DNA from: Allomuricauda sp.
GTDB taxonomy: Bacteria > Bacteroidota > Bacteroidia > Flavobacteriales > Flavobacteriaceae
Length of the DNA stretch: 57,676 nucleotides
Reading direction: 5' to 3'
NCBI RefSeq assembly: GCF_013911645.1
Contig: NZ_JACESV010000005.1
Location: 1 to 57,676 of the forward strand
Made by a program: the position numbers and the translations under genes. Under the pieces are notes generated by a model. That model was not told the origin of the DNA. It saw nothing but the letters and a program-made list of their open reading frames with translations, and did not search any database. Shown in pieces: positions 46,851 through 56,077 of this stretch; position 1 is the first letter of the stretch, and each line of letters opens with the position of its first letter.

Positions 46851-49397
46851 TTAAGCGGAGTTCCTACTCGCATTGATGTTTCCGTAGAGTGAACGGGTCA
46901 CTATCTTTTCGTATAGTTCTTTATACTTGGAATTTTGGGTGATGTGGTACAAGGCATTTTGCTGAATCACCAACAATGGCAATACAATCTTTTCCCTGAT
47001 TTTCACCGATTCCCTGGATACAGCTTCATCTTCCATCAAAATTTTAAGACCGGAAATCTGTAGCAACATCTTTTTGGACAATTGGAATTCATCGTGCAAA
47101 ATGTTCCAGAAGTCTCCAAACTCAGGGTCATCCTTCATATAACTGGTCAAATCAAAGTTGGATTTGGCCAAGGACATCATACTGTTCAGCATTAATGCCT
47201 TAAAGAATGGAACTTCTTTGTAGAGTTTTTTCACCTCGTTCAATCGCCCCTCTTCCTTTAACTGCATAATGGCAGAACCCAAACCAAAGTAACCAGGAAC
47301 ATTCTGTTTTAACTGGCTCCAAGAACCTACAAACGAAATGGCTCGAAGGTCTGAAAGCGTTAACTGTTTTTTGTTGCCACGTTTACCCGGTCTACTACCA
47401 ATATTGGCCTTGGTGTAATATTTTAGGGTACTCCTGTTTTCCAAATAAGGAATGAATTTCTCGTGCTGCTTCAACGCATCATACTTTTCAAAACTTAGTT
47501 CGGAAAGTTCTTCAATCAATTTACGTTGCGCAGCAGAAATGGTATGCTCCTTGCCAAAAAGATTATTGCTCAAGCCAGCGGTGAGCATTTGTTCGGAATT
47601 GTGAATAAACTGCTCCTTAGTCCCGTAGGTACTGGTAATGGTCTGCCCTTGAATGGTAAGCTGAATCTCGTGATTGGCTACATCCTTAGTTTGAGCTGCG
47701 TAGAACCTGTGGGTTTTACCTCCACCCCTTGCCGGTGGTCCTCCCCTACCATCAAAGAAAATGGCACTGATTCCGTTTTTCTTGCAGACTTTGCTCAAGG
47801 TTTCTTTTGTCTTCAAAATGGACCAGTTGGCTTTTAAATACCCTCCATCTTTGGTACCATCGGAAAATCCGAGCATTATGGTGTGAATGTCTCTTCTTCG
47901 CTCTAGGTGCTGTCTATATTGTGGTATATCGAACAAGGTTTGCATCACTTCTTCGGAAGCATCCATACCGTTCATGGTCTCGAACAAGGGGACAATATCA
48001 AAAGTGATTTCCTTCTCATCCCAACCGCACCACCTGAACAATCCAAACACGAACAACACGGAAAAAATATCTTCGGAATTACTGATGATGTACCGGTTGC
48101 ATCCATCTTCACCGTTTTTGTCTTGGATTGCTTTTAAATTTTGAATGTTGACAATGGTATCTTTTACAATGTCATCGTCAAAATCTTTTGGATTGAGCTT
48201 AAAGTCCTTCTTGAGCAACAAATCCACCAACTCCTTTTCCTTGAGCTCATCCAAACTTGTTTTGATGGCTCCTTGCTTTTTAAGCACGGTTTCCACCACC
48301 AATTTATGTTTGCTGTGATCTTGACGGATATCCAAGGTTGCAAAATGTGTTTTAAAGATGTGGACCTTATCTATAAACTGATCCAACTCATCCAAATATA
48401 AGCCGTGATAATGTTCGATCAACTCTTCTCTAACGGCACCTAAATGTTCAATAATTCCCTCGTAGGAAATAGGTGCATCAGGATTAAACATGGCCTGGTA
48501 CATTTTACCGCTCAGTTCATTGAGGTGTCCCTGCATTCCTTTAAAAGTCAACTTTTTGCGAAGGTCCTTCAATTCGTTGTAGTAGCATTTCATCAAGGTA
48601 AGCCTGAGTTCGTCGGCCACTTGTTTGGTGATGTCGGCAGTTACAAATGGGTTTCCATCTCGGTCACCTCCAGGCCAAAATCCAAGCTTCATCAAGTTAT
48701 AGTTCTCGAACTTTTCGTCCTTGATATTACTTTTTACATATTGATAAAGCTCTCCAACGGCATCATAATAGGTGTTTCGAAGAATGTAGATGATGTTTTT
48801 CGCCTCATCCAAGGGCGTAGGTTTTTTTGCATTGATCAAAGAGGTCAATCCCAATTGTTGCAAGGTTACATCAATATCATGGATTCTATCTTCATCAATC
48901 AACGAGCGTAGCTCTGCAATGATATCCAAAACAGCTGGGGTGTAGAACTGTGTAGGGTGGGCCGTTAAAACAATGCGTGCACTAAAGGTGGAAAGTTTTT
49001 TGGAAACCTTGTCCCAATTTTTGGTACGGTTTACCAATTCAAAATAATCCTTTATGGTCAACGAACTACTGTACTCTTGCAATTTTGGAAATGCGGAATC
49101 TTCCACACTATCGTAAAGTACCACTTGGCGCTCCACATATTGCACTATTCTGAACATAAAATCCAATCGCTCCCGTTCGTCCTGAATATCCACAAAGTTG
49201 GAAAAGAAGACCTCCAAAATCTCCTGCGGCTCCTTGCCTGCCTTTAGTCCTTTCTCGCATTGATCGAGCAAAAGTGGGATGAGAATCCCCACATTTTCCA
49301 CATTCTTGTAGGGCAAGCTAAGGAAAAGGCTGTTATAGATATTGAATTTATTGGTTACCGATTTTTTAAACTCTTCTAACCGTTTAGTCTGCTGCAT
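46851..49397 (-). CDS. ppc: Phosphoenolpyruvate carboxylase
   Basis: The 848-residue enzyme makes oxaloacetate from PEP and bicarbonate to refill the TCA cycle. The catalytic His lies in VLTAHPTQFYTP, and GFSDGTKDGGYLKANW, FFDGRGGPPARGGGKTHRF and the WPGGDRDGNPFV segment carry substrate-binding residues. It is about 30-40 residues shorter than the E. coli type, as usual for Bacteroidota. It ends NSA without the classical ...NTG tail, so allosteric aspartate control may differ; that is inference. Confidence 0.93.
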   Translation of the reverse strand: MQQTKRLEEFKKSVTNKFNIYNSLFLSLPYKNVENVGILIPLLLDQCEKGLKAGKEPQEILEVFFSNFVDIQDERERLDFMFRIVQYVERQVVLYDSVEDSAFPKLQEYSSSLTIKDYFELVNRTKNWDKVSKKLSTFSARIVLTAHPTQFYTPAVLDIIAELRSLIDEDRIHDIDVTLQQLGLTSLINAKKPTPLDEAKNIIYILRNTYYDAVGELYQYVKSNIKDEKFENYNLMKLGFWPGGDRDGNPFVTADITKQVADELRLTLMKCYYNELKDLRKKLTFKGMQGHLNELSGKMYQAMFNPDAPISYEGIIEHLGAVREELIEHYHGLYLDELDQFIDKVHIFKTHFATLDIRQDHSKHKLVVETVLKKQGAIKTSLDELKEKELVDLLLKKDFKLNPKDFDDDIVKDTIVNIQNLKAIQDKNGEDGCNRYIISNSEDIFSVLFVFGLFRWCGWDEKEITFDIVPLFETMNGMDASEEVMQTLFDIPQYRQHLERRRDIHTIMLGFSDGTKDGGYLKANWSILKTKETLSKVCKKNGISAIFFDGRGGPPARGGGKTHRFYAAQTKDVANHEIQLTIQGQTITSTYGTKEQFIHNSEQMLTAGLSNNLFGKEHTISAAQRKLIEELSELSFEKYDALKQHEKFIPYLENRSTLKYYTKANIGSRPGKRGNKKQLTLSDLRAISFVGSWSQLKQNVPGYFGLGSAIMQLKEEGRLNEVKKLYKEVPFFKALMLNSMMSLAKSNFDLTSYMKDDPEFGDFWNILHDEFQLSKKMLLQISGLKILMEDEAVSRESVKIREKIVLPLLVIQQNALYHITQNSKYKELYEKIVTRSLYGNINASRNSA

Positions 49398-49491
49398 AAA
49401 TATGTTTTATGTTAGTGTTAAAAATAGACAAACACTCAAAGGTCGTGAATAATGTGTAACCTCTGGGTTAAATTTAAGCGTATCACAATTT

Positions 49492-49526
49492 AAGGTATGC
49501 GCACACCTAGCGTAACAACATACCTT
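49492..49526 (-). other. Long-loop hairpin in the yaaA-ppc gap
   Basis: AAGGTATG (49492-49499) and CATACCTT (49519-49526) are perfect inverted repeats around a 19-nt loop. There is no U-run, so it is not an intrinsic terminator. It might be a protein-binding site or an RNA structure in the ppc leader. Confidence 0.35.
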
Positions 49527-49570
49527 GTCGTCTATAACTTAAAGATTACTCTGGATTTTACCAAAGTTTT

Positions 49571-50332
49571 TTATCGGATGAACACGGGTTCGTTTTTATG
49601 CACCGTGTGCTCTTCGCTATAGAGATAACCATCGTAGTCAAAATTCTTGATATCGTCCAGCGTTTCGGCCCCTGTGTCCAAGATATAACGAACCATGGAA
49701 CCACGCGCTTTTTTGGCGAAAAAACTAATGACTTTCAGTTTATCGTTTTTCCAATCTTTAAAAACCGGTGCAATCACGGGAACCTTAAGGTTCTTATCGT
49801 CCACGGCACCAAAGTATTCGTTGCTCGCTAAATTCACGAACAATTCGTCCTCCTCTAGTTCGTTGTTCAAGGATTCTGTGATTTGGTCCTGCCAAAATTC
49901 GTACAAGTTCTTTTTACGACCCACTTTCAATTGTGTTCCCATTTCCAATCGGTACGGCTGCATCAAATCCAAGGGTTTCAGCACCCCGTAAAGGCCGGAC
50001 AAAATTCGCAAGGTATCCTGCAAGCGGTCCAACTTATCTTCGGGGATGGTATAGGCATCCAAACCTTGGTACACATCACCATTGAATGCATAAACGGCAG
50101 GTCTCGCATTCTCCGTGGTAAAGGGAAGTTCAAATTTCTGGTTACGCTCCCAATTTAAATCGGCCAGCTTATCGGAAATGGACATCAATTCAGATAAAGC
50201 TTTGGGCTTTTTCTTTTTTAGGACGGAATTCAGTTTTTCCGCTTGCTCCAAAAATTGGGGTTCGCTATATTTCGATGTAGGCAAAGTCGTATCGTAATCC
50301 AATGACTTTGCTGGAGATATCACAATTTTCAT
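49571..50332 (-). CDS. yaaA: Peroxide stress protein YaaA (DUF328)
   Basis: The 253-residue protein has the conserved start [15 protein letters not shown] and motifs [49 protein letters not shown] (here [10 protein letters not shown]) and [10 protein letters not shown]. In E. coli YaaA limits intracellular iron during H2O2 stress and binds DNA. It is transcribed toward ppc. Confidence 0.93.
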   Translation of the reverse strand: MKIVISPAKSLDYDTTLPTSKYSEPQFLEQAEKLNSVLKKKKPKALSELMSISDKLADLNWERNQKFELPFTTENARPAVYAFNGDVYQGLDAYTIPEDKLDRLQDTLRILSGLYGVLKPLDLMQPYRLEMGTQLKVGRKKNLYEFWQDQITESLNNELEEDELFVNLASNEYFGAVDDKNLKVPVIAPVFKDWKNDKLKVISFFAKKARGSMVRYILDTGAETLDDIKNFDYDGYLYSEEHTVHKNEPVFIR

Positions 50333-50420
50333 CTTGTTCTAATTTTTGTAAAAATAACGATGATTTTACTTATTTGGAAGGGTATTCCAATGGTGTTTTC
50401 AATCTTAAGATTGAAGAAAA

Positions 50421-51452
50421 CTATGATTCGTGATGCTTAGAGTAGCCCCGCCACTTTTCTATTCCATTCACCATATCCTCGGGCAGTTCGGAATCAAAAC
50501 GCATAAACTCGCCCGTTACGGGGTGTTCAAAACCAAGGGTTTTGGCGTGCAATGCTTGTCTGGGCAATACCTTAAAAGTATTATCCACAAACTGTTTGTA
50601 CTTGGTAAAGGTAGTACCCTTTAAAATTTTGTCGCCCCCATAACGTTCGTCGTTGAACAGCGTATGGCCAATAAATTTCATGTGTACCCTAATTTGATGC
50701 GTTCTGCCCGTTTCCAGTTTACAGGAAACCAAGGTAACATAGCCAAAACGTTCCAACACCTTGTAATGGGTTACTGCTTCTTTGCCCTCGTCACCTTCAG
50801 GAAACACCATCATTTGCAGACGATTTTTAGGGTTTCGGGCAATATGCCCTTCCACGGTCCCTTCGTCTTCTTCCACATTGCCCCAAACCAAGGCTACGTA
50901 TTCGCGCTCGCTGGTCTTATCAAAAAACTGCTGGGCCAAATGGGTCATTGCAGATTCTGTTTTGGCAATCACCAATAAGCCCGAAGTGTCTTTATCAATT
51001 CGGTGCACCAGTCCAGGCCTGTCCGAACTATTGTTGGGCAAGTTTTCAAAATGATAGACCAGTGCATTGATCAAGGTGCCCGAGTAATTGCCATGGCCTG
51101 GATGCACTACCATACCTGCGGGTTTGTTCACCACCAAAAGCACGTCATCCTCATAAACAATGTCCAGGGGAATGTTCTCGGGCGTCAGTAAAAATTCATA
51201 AGGTGGATGCTCGAACATCACTTTTACCTCATCGCCTGCCTTAACCTTATAATTCTGCTTTACAATGGAACCGTTCACCCAAATATGCCCTTTTTTGGCA
51301 GCTTGCTGGATCTTGTTCCGCGTAGCGTTCTCAATAAAGTTCATTAAGAATTTATCCACACGCAAAGGCTCCTGACCTTTGGAGGCTACAAAGCCATGAT
51401 GCTCGTAGAGCTCATCTTGAGACAGTTCATCTTGATTGTCCGGAGTGTTCAT
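50421..51452 (-). CDS. rluD: RluD-type pseudouridine synthase
   Basis: The 343-residue enzyme has an N-terminal S4 domain (VDKFLMNFIENATRNKIQQA) and the catalytic HRIDKDTSGLLVIAKTES motif with Asp. RTHQIRVHMKFIGHTLFND is the conserved distal motif. It likely isomerises 23S rRNA uridines of helix 69. It starts 2 bp after the PASTA-protein gene. Confidence 0.92.
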   Translation of the reverse strand: MNTPDNQDELSQDELYEHHGFVASKGQEPLRVDKFLMNFIENATRNKIQQAAKKGHIWVNGSIVKQNYKVKAGDEVKVMFEHPPYEFLLTPENIPLDIVYEDDVLLVVNKPAGMVVHPGHGNYSGTLINALVYHFENLPNNSSDRPGLVHRIDKDTSGLLVIAKTESAMTHLAQQFFDKTSEREYVALVWGNVEEDEGTVEGHIARNPKNRLQMMVFPEGDEGKEAVTHYKVLERFGYVTLVSCKLETGRTHQIRVHMKFIGHTLFNDERYGGDKILKGTTFTKYKQFVDNTFKVLPRQALHAKTLGFEHPVTGEFMRFDSELPEDMVNGIEKWRGYSKHHES

Positions 51453-51454
51453 GT

Positions 51455-52051
51455 TTATTGGGAATCTGCCTGTACCCTAGCACTACCTGGTATGGTACCA
51501 TTTCCGCAAATCAGCTCCAATTTGGAGGTTTTGGGTAGTTTATCTCCCGGTTTTATGTATTTCCCTTTGTATTTCATGTTGTACACCATGTCCTTGCCCA
51601 ACTCATCAATATAGGTAACGCGCTCCACATCCAAACCTACGGCCCTGAGCATGGAAGCGGCATTGCGTTGGGTAACTTGGATAATATCCGGTACGGTCAC
51701 CTTTTTATATCCAGAAGGGTTTACCGTAAAATATATTTTTCGGTTTGACTTTACCTTATTTCCTGCGGGCGGATTTTGATCCAAAATGGAAAATCTAGGA
51801 TACTCCGGGTTAAAGTTGGAAGAATCCAACACTTGATATCTGAGTCCCACTTCCTCGACCGCTTTTCGCATCTCCATGACCGACATTTTGGAAAAATCGG
51901 GCACTTCTACAAATTCACCATGGTTAGTGGTACTTTTAAGCCATTGTAAAGTAAGAAACACCAAGATTACAACGGCCAAGGCCGCCAATCCAAGTTGGAT
52001 CAAAAAAGTCTTGCTTTTTAAAAAGTTGAAAAAATTCTTCATGTAGTTCAC
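51455..52051 (-). CDS. PASTA-domain membrane protein
   Basis: The 198-residue protein has an N-terminal membrane anchor (FLIQLGLAALAVVILVFLTLQWL) and two or three PASTA repeats (EVPDFSKMSVMEMRKAVEEV, VPDIIQVTQRNAASMLRAVG) facing the periplasm. PASTA domains bind peptidoglycan fragments. No kinase or PBP domain is attached. It is co-transcribed with rluD and is divergent from ddl, a peptidoglycan gene. Confidence 0.88.
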   Translation of the reverse strand: MNYMKNFFNFLKSKTFLIQLGLAALAVVILVFLTLQWLKSTTNHGEFVEVPDFSKMSVMEMRKAVEEVGLRYQVLDSSNFNPEYPRFSILDQNPPAGNKVKSNRKIYFTVNPSGYKKVTVPDIIQVTQRNAASMLRAVGLDVERVTYIDELGKDMVYNMKYKGKYIKPGDKLPKTSKLELICGNGTIPGSARVQADSQ

Positions 52052-52061
52052 CTTAACGGAA

Positions 52062-52069
52062 CAAATATA
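52062..52069 (-). promoter_or_regulatory. -7 box for the PASTA gene
   Basis: The minus strand reads TATATTTG, matching TAnnTTTG, 11 bp before the start codon. No -33 TTG with suitable spacing is visible. Confidence 0.4.
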
Positions 52070-52121
52070 GGAAAGCCAACCGTTTTTTCTTTATTTTGGC
52101 TTTTCGATATTTTACAAGTCA

Positions 52122-53096
52122 ATGAAAAAGAACATTGCCATAATTATGGGCGGCTATTCCAGTGAGCACCATATTTCCATTAAAAGTGGAAATGTGGTGC
52201 ACAAATATCTGAATAAAGAAACGTACAATGCGTACCGAATCGTGATCACCAAAGAGAAATGGTTTTATTTGGATGAGGACGATCAGGAACATTCTGTGGA
52301 CAAATCCGATTTCAGCATAACCATCGATACTGAAAAAATTCATTTTGATTGTGTTTTCAACGCAATCCATGGAACCCCCGGTGAAGATGGCCTAATGCAG
52401 GCTTACTTTGAACTTTTGGGCATTCCACAAACCTCCTGTAACCATTACGAAGCTGCGCTGACTTTTAACAAACGGGATTTGTTGAGCACCCTTAAACCTT
52501 ATGGCGTGCCTTGTGCCACTTCCTTTTATTTGAACAAAGGGCAATCGGTGGATGAGGATGCCATTATGGATAAAGTTGGTCTTCCGTGTTTTGTAAAAGC
52601 CAACAGGGCGGGCAGTAGCTACGGCGTATCCAAAGTGCACAAAAAAGAGGATTTAGCCAATGCCATTGATGATGCTTTTAAGGAAGATACCCAAATCATT
52701 ATCGAATCTTTTTTGGACGGCACCGAAGTATCGGTTGGTGTGATTACCTATCAGAATAAAGTAACTGTACTCCCTGCGACCGAAATCATCTCGGAGAACG
52801 ATTTTTTTGATTTTGAGGCCAAATACATGGGCAAATCGCAAGAGATTACACCAGCAAGAATATCTGAAAAGCAAGAATCCAAGGTAAGGCATTTGGCCGA
52901 ATTTATATACAAAACTTTAGGATTGAAAGGCTACACCCGTAGTGAGTTTATTTTTATTGGTGATGTACCACATCTGCTCGAAATAAACACAACCCCGGGA
53001 CTTACCGAGGAAAGCCTTTTGCCACAGCAGGCCAATACAGCAGGAATTTCCCTGGAGGCACTTTTTGATAGCGCTATTGTTGAAGCTTTGCGATAG
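52122..53096 (+). CDS. ddl: D-alanine--D-alanine ligase
   Basis: The 324-residue ATP-grasp enzyme makes D-Ala-D-Ala for peptidoglycan. It has IIMGGYSSEHHISIKSGN, FNAIHGTPGEDGLMQAYFELL, KANRAGSSYGVSKV and LLEINTTPGLTEESLLPQQ. It starts a plus-strand pair with coaD (33-bp gap). Confidence 0.95.
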   Translation: MKKNIAIIMGGYSSEHHISIKSGNVVHKYLNKETYNAYRIVITKEKWFYLDEDDQEHSVDKSDFSITIDTEKIHFDCVFNAIHGTPGEDGLMQAYFELLGIPQTSCNHYEAALTFNKRDLLSTLKPYGVPCATSFYLNKGQSVDEDAIMDKVGLPCFVKANRAGSSYGVSKVHKKEDLANAIDDAFKEDTQIIIESFLDGTEVSVGVITYQNKVTVLPATEIISENDFFDFEAKYMGKSQEITPARISEKQESKVRHLAEFIYKTLGLKGYTRSEFIFIGDVPHLLEINTTPGLTEESLLPQQANTAGISLEALFDSAIVEALR

Positions 53097-53129
53097 AAAC
53101 CGTATTTTTAAAAAACTTTATTCCACAAC

Positions 53130-53588
53130 ATGAGACGCGCATTGTTTCCCGGTTCTTTTGACCCACTTACTTTAGGACATTACGACATTATAAAAAGAGG
53201 AGTCACCCTGTTCGATGAATTGGTGATTGCCATTGGGATCAATGCTGATAAAACATATATGTTTTCGCTGGAAGAACGTGTTAAATTTATTGAAGAGGCA
53301 TTTAAAGACGAACCAAAAATCAAAGTGACCACCTATAAGGGAATGACCGTAGATTTTTGCAAAAAAATAGGGGCCAATTTTATATTGAGAGGATTGCGCA
53401 ATCCAGCAGATTTTGAATTTGAAAAGGCCATTGCCCACACCAACCGAAAACTGTCGGAAATCGAAACGGTTTTTTTATTGACATCTTCTGGCAAATCTTA
53501 TATCAGTTCTTCCATAGTTCGCGATGTTATTAGAAATGGCGGCGACCATACTGGCTTAGTACCTGACACAGTTGTGGTCAAAAAATAA
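53130..53588 (+). CDS. coaD: Phosphopantetheine adenylyltransferase
   Basis: The 152-residue enzyme performs the penultimate step of coenzyme A synthesis. The nucleotidyl-transfer motif FPGSFDPLTLGHYDII is present, and YISSSIVRDVIRNGGD is the conserved end. Adjacent to ddl, with no shared pathway evident. Confidence 0.96.
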   Translation: MRRALFPGSFDPLTLGHYDIIKRGVTLFDELVIAIGINADKTYMFSLEERVKFIEEAFKDEPKIKVTTYKGMTVDFCKKIGANFILRGLRNPADFEFEKAIAHTNRKLSEIETVFLLTSSGKSYISSSIVRDVIRNGGDHTGLVPDTVVVKK

Positions 53589-53725
53589 AAATCATTTCCT
53601 TTTTCAATAATTGACTGTAGGTAAATTCTTTCTTTTGTGAAATTTTCAAACCATAACTAACCCATCGAATACAACATTTATCCATGCTTTCACAACAATA
53701 AATCTATCTGACAATTCAATAATTA

Positions 53726-53733
53726 TACATTTG
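53726..53733 (+). promoter_or_regulatory. -7 box upstream of the histidine kinase
   Basis: TACATTTG matches TAnnTTTG, 47 bp before the kinase start. A proper -33 TTG is not obvious. Confidence 0.4.
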
Positions 53734-53780
53734 GTCAGAAATTTCTTAGCGGTAGAACGTCTTTAAACATCCCCCGAGTT

Positions 53781-55607
53781 TTGAAAGCAGTTGAAAGAGT
53801 TGACCAATTTTATTTACTAAAACAGTTGCCAAAGGCAACCGCTCTACTTTGCAAGAAAGGCATCGTACAGGATGCCTCCTGTTCGTGGCTCGAAATTTTT
53901 GGTCAATCCTTACAAGACAAGAACCACCAAACAAAAATTTTTCCATTATATCCAGAGATTTTGGACCTTGAGAAAAAGCTCAAGGAGCACACCCCCTTTT
54001 CCATTAAACATAAAATAAAAAACAGCAAGGGCACCCGCCATTTGAAAAGCTATTTTGCCCCATGGTTCGATGAAAAGGAGAATGTCATCGGGACCATTGT
54101 CCAAACTGACGATATTACCTCCGAAGTTGAAAAAGAACAACAGATAGATTGGTTGAACAATATTCTGGAAACAAAGGTAGAAGTATCCAAAACCGGTTGG
54201 TGGGAGTATGAAATTGAAGAAGAGAAACTTACTTGGTGCAAGGAAACAAAACGAATCCACCAAGTTCCTGAGTGCTTCGAGCCAACCGTAATAGAGGCCT
54301 TAAATTTCTATAAACCAGGGTATAGCCGAAATAAAGCATCCATGCTTTTCCATAAAATTGTCCTAAGGCATCAATCTTATGATGTCAAGTTAATGATCGT
54401 TACATTCCATGGTGAAGAAAGATGGGTCCGTATAACAGGAAAACCAATTATAGAAAACGGAAAAACAGTTAAGGTTTTTGGCACCATAAAGGACATACAT
54501 GATCAGGTAACGGCCGAGACCACAGTAAAGGAACACCAACAATTGCTCTCCACATTGGTAGATAGCCTTCCATTGAATGTATATGTAAAAGATTTGGAAT
54601 CCAGAAAAGTTTTGGTAAACAAGGGGGAGTGCAAGTTTCTCAATAAAAAACCAGAACAAGTTATTGGCAAAACCGATTTTGACCTATACAGCGAAGAAAC
54701 GGCCAAAATTTTTAGGGAAGAAGATCTTCAGGTGATGAAGCACTTAACTCCAATAATAGGAAAAGAGACCGCAAGCACGGTACACGGAAAAACCATTTAC
54801 TTTCTTACATCCAAAATTCCTTATTTTGACCTAGATGGTAAGGTTTGCGGACTCATTGGAATGAGTTTGGACATTACCAACATAAAAAAGAAAGAGGAAC
54901 AGTTGCGGAATTTAATAAATATCACCTCTATGCAAAACCAAAAGCTTATCAGTTTTGCACATATTGTTTCCCATAATTTGAGGTCGCACTCCGCTAATTT
55001 CTCCATGCTTCTGGGCTTTTTAAACTCGGAAAAGGATCCTGAAGAACGTAAACGTATTTTAAAAATGCTTTCTCAGGCATCGGACAACTTGTTGGAAACC
55101 TTGGAAAACTTGAACCAAGTGGTGGACATCAATACCAAAACATCGGAAACAAAAACACCGCTCAATCTAAAAAATAATGTTCTAAAGGTACTGGAAGACC
55201 TTTCAGCCCTTTTGGAAGAAAACAAGTCTCAAGTCATAAACAATATATCGGAGAATATTGAGGTGAATTGTGTACCTGCCTATTTGGACAGCATTATATT
55301 GAACCTTGTATCCAACGCAATCAAATATAAAAGCCCCAATAGAGAACCTTTGATTACCATAAATGCCGTAAAGTCCAACGAAGGGATAATCTTGAGTGTT
55401 TCCGACAACGGATTGGGAATAAATTTAGACAAATACGGTGACAAAATTTTTGGAATGTACAAAACATTCCACAACAGAAAAGATGCCAAAGGCTTTGGCC
55501 TATACCTTGTAAGGAACCAAATTGAGGCCATGGGCGGAAGTATAACAGTGCAAAGTGAAGTTGACAAGGGCACTACGTTCAATGTTTATTTTAATGAAGA
55601 AAGTTAG
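53781..55607 (+). CDS. Cytosolic multi-PAS hybrid-type sensor histidine kinase
   Basis: The 608-residue protein starts at TTG 53781; no ATG follows near the start and the upstream frame has no better start. It has PAS-like domains at about 20-130, 140-245 and 255-375 (VYVKDLESRKVLVNKGECKF). A non-canonical H-box follows (AHIVSHNLRSHSANFSML), and then the ATPase domain (NLVSNAIKYKSP, SDNGLGINLDKYG, GFGLYLVRNQIEAMGGSI). There is no membrane segment, so it senses an internal signal, possibly a cofactor or redox state. It is paired with the response regulator gene, which it overlaps by 14 nt. Despite the call word, no receiver domain is fused. Confidence 0.88.
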   Translation: MKAVERVDQFYLLKQLPKATALLCKKGIVQDASCSWLEIFGQSLQDKNHQTKIFPLYPEILDLEKKLKEHTPFSIKHKIKNSKGTRHLKSYFAPWFDEKENVIGTIVQTDDITSEVEKEQQIDWLNNILETKVEVSKTGWWEYEIEEEKLTWCKETKRIHQVPECFEPTVIEALNFYKPGYSRNKASMLFHKIVLRHQSYDVKLMIVTFHGEERWVRITGKPIIENGKTVKVFGTIKDIHDQVTAETTVKEHQQLLSTLVDSLPLNVYVKDLESRKVLVNKGECKFLNKKPEQVIGKTDFDLYSEETAKIFREEDLQVMKHLTPIIGKETASTVHGKTIYFLTSKIPYFDLDGKVCGLIGMSLDITNIKKKEEQLRNLINITSMQNQKLISFAHIVSHNLRSHSANFSMLLGFLNSEKDPEERKRILKMLSQASDNLLETLENLNQVVDINTKTSETKTPLNLKNNVLKVLEDLSALLEENKSQVINNISENIEVNCVPAYLDSIILNLVSNAIKYKSPNREPLITINAVKSNEGIILSVSDNGLGINLDKYGDKIFGMYKTFHNRKDAKGFGLYLVRNQIEAMGGSITVQSEVDKGTTFNVYFNEES

Positions 55608-56007
55608 TTGTATTTTTATTGTGGACGATGATCCCATTACCGTATTTGGTATTAAAAAAATGTTGCGGTCGGTTACTCATTGTGATGATGTTCAAATATT
55701 TCAAAACGGGCACGAAGCCTATGAGGCCATAAAGGAAAGACAAGAGAAAGGAGAAAATATTCCAGATGTCATTTTTCTCGACATCAATATGCCCATTATG
55801 GATGGCTGGGGGTTTCTTGATGAATTGATCGATCTAAATATTGATGATCATGTCGTAATCAACATGATCACATCTTCCATAGATCCAGCAGATCACAAAA
55901 AATGGAACAGTTTCAAAGACAGATGTCCACATATCCTAAACTTTAAGAACAAACCCATTTTTAAAATAGAGCCAGAAGACCTTGGCTGTATCAATGTGGC
56001 TTCTTAA
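55594..56007 (+). CDS. Single-domain response regulator
   Basis: The 137-residue protein is one receiver domain: IFIVDDDPITVFGIKKML (acidic pocket), VIFLDINMPIMDGWGF (phospho-acceptor Asp) and NMITSSIDPAD (Thr/Ser switch). It has no output domain, so it probably relays phosphate or binds a partner protein. I use ATG 55594, inside the kinase 3' end; an earlier ATG is in the overlapping kinase frame. The overlap suggests translational coupling. Confidence 0.9.
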   Translation: MKKVSCIFIVDDDPITVFGIKKMLRSVTHCDDVQIFQNGHEAYEAIKERQEKGENIPDVIFLDINMPIMDGWGFLDELIDLNIDDHVVINMITSSIDPADHKKWNSFKDRCPHILNFKNKPIFKIEPEDLGCINVAS

Positions 56008-56077
56008 ATTATAATATTATGTATTTTTGGAGCTGCCAAACACAGGTTTTTGTGCGAACCAAAGTTCCCGTAATATT

